Origin: Bathynomus jamesi | Lineage: Eukaryota; Arthropoda; Malacostraca; Isopoda; Cirolanidae | DNA: 64,000 bases | Assembly (NCBI GenBank): GCA_023014485.1 | Contig: JAJOZX010000086.1 | Coordinates: 2,062,501-2,126,500, forward strand | Reading direction: 5' to 3' | Part shown: in pieces, positions 41,738 to 53,499 of the stretch | How positions within the stretch are numbered: the stretch's first letter is position 1 | Layout of the letters: each line of letters starts with the position of its first letter | The notes under the pieces: model-generated | Told to the model about the DNA's origin: nothing | Database searches by the model: none | Seen by the model: only the letters and a program-made list of their open reading frames with translations | Made by a program: the position numbers and the translations under genes

Positions 41738-42690
41738 CTCACCGGACAAAAACTCACCACTTAAGTGCAAAGAGGACAAAAAATCACCAGACAAATGTTT
41801 TTGCGAAATACATACACTCTAGTCTAGATCTTAAGATCTTAAGCTCACAAGATTTTAGACTCATTGTAGATAATTACTCTTCATCTTTCAAAGTGTTCTT
41901 CTTTCAAATTGGTCATCTTTCAGATTGTTCTGTTTTTAAAAATCAATAATTAATGCCCAGTTAGGTCAATTGAATGCCCGGTTAGGTGAACTGTACGCCC
42001 TTGACGATTAGTTAGGTTAAGTCATGATATTTTCGTTAAAAACACATTAATTATTTAAAGTGCTCTAACATGTTTGTTTTTCATTGCTCCAAAAAAGAAA
42101 GTTATTTTGGTTTTTTGCATTATCCTCCCAACACTAATATTTTTTATATAATGTTGGTTTGGTTTTGGTTATGGTACTTTATTTTCCTTCCATTATAAAA
42201 AAATTAGTGTTGGGATTAGGTTAGGTTAGGTTAGGTTTGGTTAAGTTAGGTTAGGTTAAAAAACGCCCGCCGCAGGCGTTAGCCGTAGTTAGCCGGCTTC
42301 AAGTTAGGTTAGGTTAGGTTAAGAATATTTATTCATATAACTAATGATGTAATTTCAGAATATTTTGCTTAAAGTGTTTTGCTAACGCACTTTATTTTCC
42401 TTCCATTATAAAAAAAAATTAGTGTTGGGAGGATAATGCTAAAGTACCGTTATTTTTGAAATCAGTGACCAAAACTACATTAGTATACCGATTTGGTTAA
42501 AAACGAACAATTTAAAAGATGAAGAGTAATTATCTACAGTGAGTCTAAAATCTTAAGATCTAGACTAGAGTGTATGTATTTCGCAAAAACATTTGTCTGG
42601 TGAGTTTTGTCCTCTTTTGCATTTAAGTGGTGAGTTTATGTCCGGTGAGTTTTTGTCCGGTGAGTTTTTGTCCAATGATTTTTGTCCTGG
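41738..42690. mobile_element. long fold-back MITE with GGTGAGTTTTTGTCC ends
   Basis: The left arm (CTCACCGGACAAAAACTCACC, then ATGTTTTTGCGAAATACATA, then CACTCTAGTCTAGATCTTAAG) is mirrored on the right over roughly 200 bp, ending in repeated GGTGAGTTTTTGTCC units. Inside are TTAGG-like runs (42217-42265, 42303-42325) and a mirrored CCTTCCATTATAAAAAAATT segment. No coding capacity. Confidence 0.8.
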
Positions 42691-42741
42691 ATTCATCCAG
42701 GGTACCTATTTATCTACCAATCACTTTTTGTATAGAAGGAT

Positions 42742-42945
42742 GGATCACCTGAAGATCAGGGCCCCCAGCCTTCTTTAGTTAGCCTTATAAGGCTAACTAA
42801 CGAAAATATCACGACTTAACCTAACCAATCGTTAGGTCAACTGTACGCCCTTGACGACTGGTTAGGTTAAGTCGTGATATTTTCGTTAGTTAGCCTTATA
42901 AGGCTAACTAACGAAGGCTGGGGGGCCCTGATCTTCAAGTGATCC
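42742..42945. mobile_element. palindromic MITE, copy 2
   Basis: Same unit as 20301-20504: starts GGATCACCTGAAGATCAGGG and ends GATCTTCAAGTGATCC, with mirrored GTTAGCCTTATAAGGCTAAC and CGAAAATATCACGACTTAAC. The arms are more regular than in copy 1. It has inserted into the SINE fragment around it. Confidence 0.9.
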
Positions 42946-43040
42946 GATGGATGAAGAGTTGGATGAGCTGCAAGTCGCCTGCCATCGCCGGGAATCGAGC
43001 CCGGGGTCAGTGGATTCGTAGTCAGCAATGCTAACCACTA
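42946..43040 (-). mobile_element. SINE tRNA-like head, partial
   Basis: On the minus strand: TCGGTGATGTAGTGGTTAGC (A box) and CCCGGGCTCGATTCCCGGCG (B box). The rest of the SINE (ATGGGTACC linker) lies left of the MITE, near 42700-42741. Confidence 0.7.
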
Positions 43041-43323
43041 CATCACCGAGGAGTATATATATATTAATATATATGATAATGATAATAATAATAAGCTTTA
43101 TTGGCAGGCCATAAATCCCAATAAAATAGTAAATTCTTGAAGGTAATAAACGATAAGATAAATCAAACATAATAAATTTAAAAACTAAAAATTATGAATA
43201 ATAGAGAAATAAAAATAAGTCACGTACTGAAACAAGTAATAATAAAAACTAACCACAGCTAACTACAAAAAATAAAATATGAAAATAAAAATATAAAGTA
43301 CACGTAGTGGCAATACCAACATA
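43041..43323. other. no gene seen
   Basis: A-rich, with (TA)n and (ATA)n tracts; the minus-strand open frame over it is SINE plus low complexity. Confidence 0.55.
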
Positions 43324-43723
43324 CAAGGTGTCCCAAAAGTCAGTTTACCGAGGAAATGTTTTCTCCTGATGATTATTCTAAACATTGACAATTGTTTTTA
43401 TAGCAAAAAGCCAGCATGTCTTCAGGACCTTAAAGACTACATTTGTGAAGAATTCCAGCTCTTAAGCAATGATAAGGAACTATGTAAAGCAATTTGCTGG
43501 TCAACCGTTGACAGATACAAGATGTGAATCGAACGATGTGGACGACATTTTGAACGGTTATTGTAACCAGAACTATTCTCATGTTTTGTAAATATGTTTC
43601 AGAAATTTTTTTTCTTTGTTTTTCTTATGTTTTGTAAATATATTTATGAAACAAGTTTTTTCTTTGTAGTAAACTCACCTTAGGAGAACATTTTCTTCGG
43701 TAAACTGACTTTTGGGACACCCG
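43324..43723 (+). mobile_element. mariner-like element, internally deleted
   Basis: Ends GGTGTCCCAAAAGTCAGTTT and AAACTGACTTTTGGGACACC are inverted copies flanked by TA. Degenerate mariner transposase C-terminal sense can be read at about 43410-43560 (LQDLKDYICEEF, then a basic stretch with RCGRHFERLL). 400 bp, non-autonomous. Confidence 0.85.
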
Positions 43724-43755
43724 TATATATGGTAATGATATTAATGACAATGATA

Positions 43756-46750
43756 ACACTGGGGAACAAATTTCAATTTTTTGTCTATTGAATTAGATTT
43801 GACAGTTACTTCTAGGTAATTTGGGTGCGCTGAGCACGAATTTCTACTCGGTTTTTGCTCTATCAGGTCCTGATTTTGCTCAACACCCCTCCTCTTTCGT
43901 CGTATTCATAAAAAGGTTTTTTTCTCAATACTCGCTGTCTTTTTGCAGTTACACATTATGCAACTAGGTTTTTATCTAGGTATTTGTACCTATTGTTATG
44001 GTATTGTTGTATTATGTATATTTTTATATGTAACAACCTAAAAATATTTTTAATTTTGTCATTTTTAACCCATTTTAATATTAGTAAATTAAGCTAAAAT
44101 ATCATAGAATTCTAAAATTTTCTCAAGCGTTCCTGTTCTCTGTAGAGTATTCTAGAGGGACAACTAAATATATAAAAGCGACTCGTTTCCAGAGTTAATC
44201 AGTCAATTCAATCAGTCAGTCAGTCAGTCAGTCAGTCAGTTGAGTTAGTTAATTAAGTTTGGGCATTAACATAATTTTGAATTGGCATATGATTTAGTGA
44301 GTAATTTTGTCATCATGATTTAATATAGTTGATTTAATTAGACGTAATTTATATTGTACCTACTCATCCGTGTTTCTAGTTTAATTTCATAGATTATAAG
44401 TACCTATTTCATAATAAGTACCTATTTAAACTAATTTTTGTTTATATTTCAGATTTTCTTAAATTTATATGAATTAAGGGCTTTAAATACCTTTACAAAT
44501 TGGCAGAACATTCAAGCAATATGTCATCAAGCACTAGAAAGTTCAAATGCAAAACAACCCTGATTCCTTCTGTTATATATGTGGAAATTTTACACTTCCA
44601 CATCAAGCAAATATAACTGACTTCGTAAAAAGAGCTTACTTAGCTTATTTTGGCATAAAACTGGGGGACCAAGATAAATCGTGGGCTCCACATAAAGCCT
44701 GCACTATATGCATTGAAAGACTGCGACATTGGACGAAGGGTTCGGATTCAAAATACCTTTTGGAGTTCCGATGGTAAGTTTATGATTTCATAAAACTACG
44801 TAATTTAATCACTAGTATACTGTAACTTACCTAAATGTAATTGTACTTAGGTACATAAACAAAAATTTACAGAAAATGTTTATAAGAATCTCAAATATTG
44901 CATAAGGTTGAAACACATAGAAATGTTAAATGTTTGGGTGATAACTTTTGATAAATTCATAAAAACAAGTCTCTCGTCGCTTTTGTTAACGCTTTACAAA
45001 TTTTTTTTCCATATCAGGTGTGGCGAGAGCCTACTAACCACGAGACCGATTGCTACCTTTGCTTTGTCAAGACTTCGGGCTTCACTAAGAAAATAAACAT
45101 TGTATCGAGTACCCAAATTTCGACACCGCGATACGACCTGTGATACATTCAAATGAGATCCCCATTCCAAAATTTAAGGGTCTGCCAACTCAAGAATTAG
45201 TTGAAGATGTTCCTGAAAATATTGTTATGCACTTTGAGGAGTCAGACACCGATTTTGACCCCAGCGTATTTGAAAGTCAAAACGATCCGCAAAAGTTTAA
45301 CCAGGCCGAGTTGAATGATCTTGTAAGGGATCTAAATTTGCCAAAAAAGGCTGCGGAAATTTTAGCTTCAAGACTTAAAGAGAAAAACTTGCTTACTTCA
45401 AACACATACATTTCATTTTACAGAAAAGAGAAGAAGAACTTGTTTAAATATTTTAGAACAGAGGATAGTTTAGTATATTGCTGCGACATAGTTGGTTTGT
45501 TAAAGAAGATGGGGGTTGAGTCTTACGATGCAAATGATTGGCGCTTGTTTTTAGACAGTTCGAAAGAAGTCTTAAGTGTGTGTTGTTGCATAATGGCAAT
45601 CTATACGCTCGATACCGATTGGGCACTCAACAAAATTAAAAGAAAATATGAACATACTGTATAGTAAAGGTTTTAAATCTTATCAAATATAGGGAGCACG
45701 AGTGGATCATATGTGTTGACTTAAAAATGGTTAATTTCTGCTAGGACAACAAGAGGGTATACTAAATATCCCTGCTTCCTTTGCTTATGGGACAGCAGAG
45801 CCAAGGAAGAACATTATTTCAAACAAATCTGGCCAGCACGAACATCACTTACTGTCGGAGAAAAAACGTAATTAATCCACCTTTAATGAGCAGAGATAAA
45901 ATCATATTTCCTCCTCTGCATATAAAACTAGGCCTCATTAAACAATATGTAAAAGCTTTAGATACGAACGGCGAGTGTTTCAAATACATAACTTCAAAAT
46001 TTCCAAGTTTAAGTTATGAAAAAATCAAGGCGGGAATTTTCGACGGTCCACAAATAAGAACAATGATTAAAGACAGCAATTTTCCTAATGTCATGAATGA
46101 ACGCGAAAAAAATGGCTGGTTCTCATTCGTGGACTTGATAGAAAACTTTTAGGCAATTATAGGGCAGATAACTACGAAGAAATCGTAAAAAAACTTTTAA
46201 GGGACTACAAAGAGTTAGTTGCAATATGAGCATAAAAATGCATTTTTTTGAATAGCCATCTTGACCAATTTCCAAGTAATTTAGGTGATGTAAGTGACGA
46301 ACAAGGGGAGAGATTCCACCAAGATATCAAAATTATGGAGGAACGGTACCAAGGCCGCTGGGATTCCCACATGATGGCTGATTACTGCTGGTGCTTGAAA
46401 AGAGATCTGCCATCAACAAGCAAATACGCTAGAAAGTCTTACAAAAGAAAATTTTTGCCACAGTGAAAGCTTCATATCTGTTTGTTTTTTTTATTTTAAG
46501 TCATTTCTATCGTTATAATGTAATTTTACTGTAGTTTGAACTGCTTGTATTCATGAAACTTGAAAAAAAAATTTAACACATGACTTAATTTTTTAGTCCT
46601 AATTTAAAAAATCTGGAAATGGCACATAGGCTGTCGACAAGAATCAGGACCTGATAGAGCCAAACCGAGTTGAAATTCGTATTCAGCGCACCCAAATTAC
46701 CTAGAATCAAGTGTCAGATATCATTCAATAAAATACGTGTTGCCCAGTGT
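43756..46750 (+). mobile_element. unclassified DNA transposon family U, copy 2
   Basis: ACACTGGGGAACAAATTT at the left and its imperfect inverse (ACGTGTTGCCCAGTGT) at the right, with subterminal inverted blocks such as CTAGGTAATTTGGGTGCGCT and TCTATCAGGTCCTGATT mirrored at both ends. TAA lies next to the CACTGGG core on both sides, as in copy 1. It holds a decayed transposase gene with one intron. Confidence 0.8.
44547..46466 (+). pseudogene. transposase-like protein of family U, copy 2, with an intron and several frameshifts
   Basis: Homologue of the protein at 4610-6291. Exon 1 (44547-44773) has the Cys pairs (FCYICGNF, KACTIC). GTAAGT at 44774 and a pyrimidine tract with CAG at 45016-45017 bound a 244-bp intron. 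Exon 2 resumes with VWREPTNHETDCYLCFV. Further blocks: DANDWRLFLDSSKEVLSV, FPPLHIKLGLIKQYVKALDT, SDEQGERFHQDIKIMEERYQ, DYCWCLKRDLP. Frame changes near 45100, 45600-45800 and 46150-46250 make it non-functional. Copy 1 reads straight through the intron position. Confidence 0.8.
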
Positions 46751-47580
46751 AATACTTAGTAGCAGGAGACACATCCCATAAAATAAAAGGTACATTATCC
46801 ATGAAGGTTATGAACAGTACAACTAATTATTAAACAATAAATTTTAAAAACAAAACAAAAAAGGGACTACAGTAATGAAAAAACCATACTATAATTCACG
46901 GCATGTCCGTCTGTCTGTCTGTCTCCTTTTCAGGTCCAAATGGCTTGTCCGATTTTCATGAAACTTGGTGACAACACCCTGTGGGATCTCTGAAGTGTTT
47001 TTTTTTTCAATTCGGTCGGCCCCCTAAAATTTACCCCAATTTATTTCCAAAAATGTTATATACTAAACACGAAGCACTTAAATTTCAAGAATTTTAATAT
47101 CTAAATTTTCTTAAAATAAACCAAATTCCAACACGTTTCTTCAGAATTTTATACACTTTCGTGGAATGAAGAAAATCAAGTTGGTCATAAATGTAGAAAA
47201 TAATGTAGCCATCAGAATTTTTTAGCTACGCACCGGAAGCCATGATAGGTAAAAAAAAAAATAAAGTGACAAGTTTGTATTTGAAATTTAAGTGCTTCGC
47301 GAGTTTCAAGTAAAATCTGTGAAGCTCCATTTAAAATTTAAGTGCTTCGTGAGCTAGTTGTAAATGCTAAACTCTATCTCGTTTAAAGAATATCCCGTGT
47401 AACAGTAATACAAGTAAAGAAACGACAATAATAAAATTAGTAATAATAGCTTCATAAAAATAAAAGTACGTACATGTAATGGAATGGCTAATGCGGGGTT
47501 AAGTGGAGTTTAACAAACAGTTAAATAGAGTTAACATTTAAGTTAACAGTGGAGTTAACAGTTAAGTGGAGATAACAAAC
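46751..47580. other. no gene seen; dispersed-repeat-like segment
   Basis: Includes GGCATGTCCGTCTGTCTGTC followed by TTTTCATGAAACTTGGTGAC (46901-46971), a phrase type common in invertebrate dispersed repeats. An AAATTTAAGTGCTTCG-type phrase recurs (about 47069, 47285, 47333). Confidence 0.5.
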
Positions 47581-48294
47581 ACTTTCATCACAAAAGGTTC
47601 ACAGTAAAACAGGACTGATGAATAGCTTGGAGACTTGGATTCTACGAGTTTTTAATTCTTCGCATTAGACTATATTGAGCACGTCTTGTTACCTCAGGGA
47701 AGCTCGGAACATTGCGGTTAGTGAACATTTGAAAGGTTGAGCATCTTGGAGGTAACTTATGCAACAGTCTATGTAGGATCTGTTATAAAGCAAATTGAGG
47801 GTTCTGCAGGAGCCTTTTTCATAATTAACCCGAATTGCTGCCTATAAATATTAGCACAGAAAGTACAAAAAAAAAGTGTCTTTAGCTTCGCTTGTACAAA
47901 TTTGAAATTCTTTATAATCATGTTTGCCTTAGCACAGTAATTTGATATTGGTTTCTTATGTCTGAGTCATCACTCAAGGGACTGGTGACAGTTTGATGCA
48001 GATACTTAAATTCTTGTACCTGCTCTGTTGGTTCTTCTCTCATTTAGAAATATCATTAGCTGTTTGATTTGAGAGTTTAGAATGGAATTGCATGACCTCA
48101 GTTTTAGTAACATTAAAATTAATATCATGGTTCTGTGAATATGGCTCACAAATTTTTAAGACGATCCAGATCTTTCACCAAAGGGCTTATTAACACCATA
48201 TCATCGGCATAGACCAAGTTATTTATCCTTATGTCATCTATACAGCATCCCACTCTTGCCTCATTAAGAGAAGCAATTAATCCATCCATATATA
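47581..48294 (-). pseudogene. LINE reverse transcriptase, C-terminal part
   Basis: On the minus strand: YMDGLIASLNEARVGCCIDD, then RINNLVYADDMVLISPLVKD with the catalytic YADD, KTEVMQFHSKLSNQT, and the downstream region (LRHKKPISNYCAKANMIIK, LFFCTFCANIYRQQF). Stops and shifts are frequent. It continues the reverse transcriptase of 52536-53024, from which it is separated by the solo LTR. RTE-like by its wording; not certain. Confidence 0.8.
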
Positions 48295-48483
48295 TGTAAA
48301 AATGAACCATAAATAATTCCCATATTCCTATACTAGCTTATTCTTCATGTAATTCTTGTATTCATTTATATAGTTCTTGTATCCATTTTAAAATTCATGT
48401 GTTATATGGTTCATGTATTTATATAATCCTGCATATTCGTATATTTAACTTTATATAATGCCTATAATCATATGTATGTACGT

Positions 48484-51400
48484 TAGGGTGTGTCAATTTT
48501 GGGGGTGAAATGACTAAATTGAAATCATGTGATTTGGTAGCAATTTAATGTAATCATTTGGCATACAAAATAATATCCTTGCTTCAAAAACAATAAAAAA
48601 TAACTCCTACCTATATCAATTTTAATTCAAAAATTCCATTTTCCGTAAATTCATAACAAAATAACAAATGTGCGCAAACATCCTATCAACATTTAAAGTG
48701 GCAATAAGATATCATTCAGAGTCTTTATTTGAAAGTAACCAATGCAGTCATGTCCTTTTTGCTGCGGTTCCTTGACATCAGCATTCGGCTTGCTACTTGC
48801 GCTTTGATGTAGCCTTCTCGCCTCTCATGACTGTAAACTTGACTAGCTGCTTCTGTGACCATTTTCACACATCTCTCCACACTCTGAGTGTGAGAAGGGC
48901 ACTTTGGCACTTGCATTGAGCCTCTTTAAGTTGTTTTAAATCTTTGTTTGTTATACATGTTGTCAGTGGTGGCTCCAAAACTTCCGAACTCAAGTTAATT
49001 AATTCTGACAATTTCGTGGCATTGACGTTTCATCGAGGTACCTTCCTTGTCTGAACAGAGCAGTCTCCCAGCTGGTCATCATCTAGTGATGTTCCTCTCA
49101 GCTTTAGAATGATTTCCACAGCCTCAGTTCGCTCTTTGGTACATTGGCTGCAGAGTATTGCTTGCAAAACTGCCTCTGGCCTAGCATACCAAGCGGACCT
49201 TCTCACCACAGGTAATACGATGTCCACCACTACTTTCCTTTGGGTTCTCAGTAGATGTAATTGAAACAAGATGTGGTTGGGCCCTCCATCCACATTGGAT
49301 TAAGTTTTACATTGAACCAGTGAGGAAGATAAAACCCAATAATAAATTCAACAATCAACATCAAATTCTGTAGCATATTGCCCTTCAGTGCATGTTTGGA
49401 AATCCAAATCCTGCAGAAACGAATCGCTGTTGTTAACCAACGACTGTGACTTACGGGTCCAGTCTCCAAGAGAGCCAGATTTTGAGGCAACTCTCCTGAT
49501 CTGATTGCTTGAACAATACGATAAGCGTAAGCTTGATCCGTGCTGAGGTGTTTGATAACTTCTTCAGACAACACTGGAAGGGGAGGGCCTACTTCGACCT
49601 TTGGAAATTTTGTATTTATTTCTAATTCCGTTGCTTCATCTAGCATGTTGCCAAGGGGGCCTGACCACTTGTTGTTGCTCTTTGTAGGACCATCAAGTTC
49701 CTGGATGAGACGACGAAGAGGTAGTTCCCCTGTGTGCAAATCACATACAATCCAAACAAGCCTTCTTCCAAGTTTTTTCTCTAAATGCGTCAAAACACCG
49801 CCCTGCCATCCAGTGTTCACCGCAGTTGAGTCTCCGCCAACGGCCTGCAGTGAACTGTCAAGTCTTCTTTCTTGAAGCCAACATATTATTTGATCAGCAA
49901 TTGCCTCTGCATGTTTCTTGCCTTCTACTTCTGCTTCAGGAACAAAGTGAAACAAATAGCGGCCACCAGGTTCGGAACACACAGAGTAGTGTTCTTCTTT
50001 GATGAGACCGGGAAACTTTCTGTCCATTCCCTCTACCTCTAGGAGAACTTTTGTGTCATCTCTTCTTCCATCAAACAAAAGGCAAGAGAGACCTTCCTCC
50101 TTCAAATCTTTTTCATGCTGATCAGATATTTCCTTCATTATTTTTTCTTGTGCTCTTCTTATCTTATTATGATCTATCACTAAGGATGTATCCTCTCGGC
50201 TGATGAGGCCTGCATCTATCCAAGCGGCAGTGACAATCTCTGCAGTCTCTCGTAGCCCCGTATGGTGGCGAATACTGGCAAGGGCAATGTTTGAGATGTC
50301 TTTAGTGTTGTATTTCATTCTCTTTGGCGAAGGTTCAGATGGCATTTTGGAGCTATCATCTGATGTTGCTTCTTTCTGTTCATCTGAAGAGCTTTCAAAG
50401 AAGTGAGAAACCTCTTGATAGAGCTCTTCATCTCTTTGGGTGGCTTCTTCACTCTTCTTTTTCTTCCTTTCTTCCCTCTCTCGGATTTTCTCTTTTTTCT
50501 TAGCAATAACAATCTGTTTTTTGTTTTCTGAATAATCTGCCGAACCAATCTGCATACTTCCTTGGCTTCCTGCCTTTGTTCTCTGCGCCTTTATGAAAGC
50601 CAGCTCCAAAACAGGGATCTTCTCACGAGGACAGCGACAATCAATGTGAGGGTGAGGTTCTCTTCTGCATGAGGGAGAACAATTGGCTTCAGAACACAAC
50701 TCTATGGGACACTGGCAGTTCAAAATGTCAAGAAGAGTATCAAGTGTGTGTGCAGAAATTTATTTTTCTTTGCTAGTTTTCCTTTACCAAGTGATGTCTC
50801 AACTGCTTTGTGCCACAGCTTTGTTAATTTTAGCTCAATAGTTCTATACTGATTGAGTACAGGTGGTTTGAATAACACATTAGCTTTTTTCCACTGATGC
50901 AGAAGAGGGGGAATCATGTCCCTTATGAGCTCTTTCTCTGTGTAGTTCCTTCTATCCTTTGTATTTTGTTCACGAAGAAGTAACCCTAGTCTCAGCATGT
51001 CTCGCACTGTTGGTAGTTCTGATACGGGAAGCTCCTTGCCTGTACCGACTAACAGGCTCAAGTGGCATGACGACTGACCTCTTGTCTTCAATTTTGGCAT
51101 CTTAGGAATATCTGAAAAGAAAGAAAAACATTTAAGTATTTTATATCAATTACGATGTTTCAAAGTTTAGTCATTCGATGTTCTAAAATTCAATAAAAAA
51201 ATATTTCATGGGATTACAACATAATTAGACAGAAGAATATGATAATAACAAATAATTGTACTAGTCAATAATCCATACTTACAGTTAAACTGTAGTATTC
51301 GTCGTAGAATAACTATGAAGTAGGTAGAAGAGCAATAACAGCAAACCACCGTCTATGACATCTAAGAGGCAACTGAGGACTGAGAGTGAGGGACAGTTCT

Positions 51401-51677
51401 ATTCATGTTGTGACTTGTACATTTTACAACAACTATATGACCTTGAAAACACTCCATATGCGATCAGTGGGATAATTCTGTGACAGATGAATAGTTAATC
51501 AATTTATGTCCTATTATTTAGTAAAAGAGTCAATTTCTGAAACTTTAAGGTAAAATTGATGTAGGTAAGGGTTATTTTATTTCATTTTGGTTGGCCAATT
51601 TCAAGTTTGACATGAAAAGACTACATTTTCACTACCAAAATTGATTTGAAAAAAGTTGACAAAATTGACACACCCTA
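48484..51677 (-). mobile_element. hAT-like DNA transposon family T, copy 2
   Basis: Perfect 17-bp inverted termini TAGGGTGTGTCAATTTT flanked by a perfect 8-bp duplication ATGTACGT (48476-48483 and 51678-51685). 3,194 bp with one transposase gene on the minus strand. The 8-bp duplication and TAGGG start fit hAT-type rules (5'-YARNG), as do C-x2-H and SRW motifs in the protein. Confidence 0.93.
48725..51100 (-). pseudogene. transposase-like protein of family T, copy 2, three or more frameshifts
   Basis: Reads from the ATG at 51100 (MPKLKTRG; LPVSELPTVRDMLRLGLLL). After a one-base shift near 50720 it continues with a Cys-rich domain (CQCPIELC, CSPSCRREPHPHIDCRCPRE, then KIPVLELAFI). A charged coiled region follows, then the core: NIALASIRHHTGLRETAEI, CLLFDGRRDDTKVLLE, LQAVGGDSTAVNTG, WIVCDLHTGELPLRRLI, PVSHSRWLTTAIRFCR. 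Shifts near 49290 and 48920-49030 separate the last blocks (ILFQLHLLRTQRKVV; CPSHTQSVERCVKMVTEAAS). It is about 45-50% identical by eye to copy 1 in the core. Non-functional as it stands. Confidence 0.75.
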
Positions 51678-52535
51678 ATGTACGTGTGTGTATTCATTTT
51701 TACATAAGGATCAAATTCGGCCAACGCGAGTTTGGATAAATTTTTTGATTTGTTTTCTACTTTGCAAAATAATTGGTGACCTGTTCTTTTTAAAATCTCA
51801 TAATCATTTTTTTAGATTTCGCTTAATAAGGAATCCTGCTTAAGCTTTGCAATGTGCATATTTTGTATACATTCTCTTTTCGTTATAAAAGATGAAATCA
51901 TGTCTTGCCTAAGCATTTAATTGTACATCTTAAACCTTTAAATTTTACTCATATGCATATTTTAGTGTAAAGATGCATAGTCCAATTTTCACTTTTAGTT
52001 AACTTGGCAGATCATGATAACATCAGATCTGAAAATCCGCGGTTTAAGATAAAAATATGGCTTCATCTTCAAATATCTTGTTTATTCGTTTAATACCACA
52101 GCTAAAAGATTTACTTTATTTTCAAATATGGTGCAAAAATAATGCAGCCTTTTCAACATTTAATACAATGATGTTAGCAGTTTTGGGGTATATAAACCCC
52201 AGTAAAATTCTTCCATAGGCATTAAGAAATAGATTCAAAGGCTGAGCACTACCTGTACCTTTTTGCAGTAAAATCCAGTAAGAAATAGTCTTTATCTTCT
52301 CCTTCGAGCCTTGTTCTCTTCAGGAACTTAGTCAGTCAAATTCCCCGATACGTTATAAGAAGAATCCGGGAATCTTCAGAGAATTTTAGTACGTCTACCA
52401 GAATCCTCCGAGCCACTATAGAAGAACTCGGAGAATATATAGAAGAAACTAACGCAAACAACACATCCGTTGCTGCCACCTAACTAGAACCCCGTCGACT
52501 TCGAACCAACACAGCCACAGACGGAGGGGTTAACA

Positions 52536-53035
52536 TATATATTAAACAGCAGAGGAAAAGAGTAAAATGCCTTGTTTAACTCCGCATGAGGAACCAAAAC
52601 ATTCGGACAATACATTGCTTCATCTAACAGTAGAAGTTTGGTGTGTGTGCCAATATTTCAATAAATTTAAAACATATGGTGGGACATTCCTGTTTTGTAA
52701 CATTTTAAATAGAATATTGTGATTCACTCTATCATACGCTCTGGTTATATCCAGAAAACAACTATAAATAGTTGAATTACTGAGAGTATATCTAAATACA
52801 ATCTCTTTCAAAATATAAATACACAGGTCAGTTGAATGGGACCTTTTGCAACCAAACTGATTAGGAGACGTCCATAAATAATCATTTAGCCGGCGTAGCA
52901 AATGTTTCTCAAGTAATTTTGAGAAGAAGAAGGCAATGGCAATAGGCCTGTAGTTATCGCTGGATAGAATGTCCCTATATTTATTTTTGACAAGGGGTGT
53001 GATATAAACTCTGAGAGCAAACATGGCTGAGAAAT
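52536..53035 (-). pseudogene. LINE reverse transcriptase, central part
   Basis: SSDNYRPIAIAFFFSKLLEK, SPNQFGCKRSHSTDLCIYIL, YSCFLDITRAYDRVNH (motif A with Asp) and SSCGVKQGILL are clear non-LTR reverse-transcriptase motifs. It is 5'-truncated near 53035 at the junction with an oppositely oriented LINE fragment. The coding sense continues at 48294 after the LTR insertion. Confidence 0.85.
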
Positions 53036-53049
53036 TGAGAATAGTAACG

Positions 53050-53495
53050 AGATATGAAGACTGATCACATCATTAGCATACTTTAAATAGATCATAATTA
53101 TATACATGATAGGTTGAGTGCGAGAAATAGAGGGGAGAAATGGAGAAAAACTGAAAGACCAGAAGATATAAGGAAGCGATGGATTGAATATATTGAAGAA
53201 CTGTATGATAAAGAGAACAAACCTAATAACATCGAAATGGAGGAAGCAGATGAGGTGGAAGTAGATTGATTGTATGGGACTGGACATATTGGAAAGAGAA
53301 GTAGAGATGGCTGTAAAAGACCTAAGAAATGGCAAGGCCCCAGGACCAGATGATGTACCAACATAACTTCTGAAGAGTCTTGAAGGTGATGCTAGAGAGA
53401 AAGTGAATGTATTGTGCAGAAACATGTATGAAAGTGGAGACTGGCCTGCTGACTTTATGAGAGTCTCTATGATTACTATTCCCAAGAATAGGCGT
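53050..53495 (+). pseudogene. second LINE fragment, reverse transcriptase N-terminal region, plus strand
   Basis: Readable blocks: RKRWIEYIEELYDKENKP, then LEREVEMAVKDLRNGKAPGP leading to DDVPT and LLKSLEGD, then MYESGDWPADFMRV followed by SMITIPKN. This is the start of a reverse-transcriptase palm of a different LINE from its neighbours, with a stop and one shift. It is wedged between two minus-strand LINE pieces. Confidence 0.8.
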
Positions 53496-53499
53496 GACG

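Larger units (their letters stand above)
48295..52535 (+). mobile_element. probable solo LTR, split by a later transposon
   Basis: Starts TGTAAAAATGAACC and ends GAGGGGTTAACA, i.e. TG...CA termini, within an AT-repeat TATAT context that could be its target duplication. Removing 48484-51677 leaves about 1.04 kb. A TATA box (TATATAAA, 52189-52196) with downstream sequence is placed as an LTR promoter would be. No internal retroviral genes are present, so a solo LTR is inferred. It precisely interrupts a LINE reverse-transcriptase frame. Confidence 0.6.

Noticed and set aside
42217..42325. Arthropod telomeric (TTAGG)n repeat
   Set aside because: Only a handful of imperfect units inside a fold-back MITE; not a telomere or a real interstitial array.
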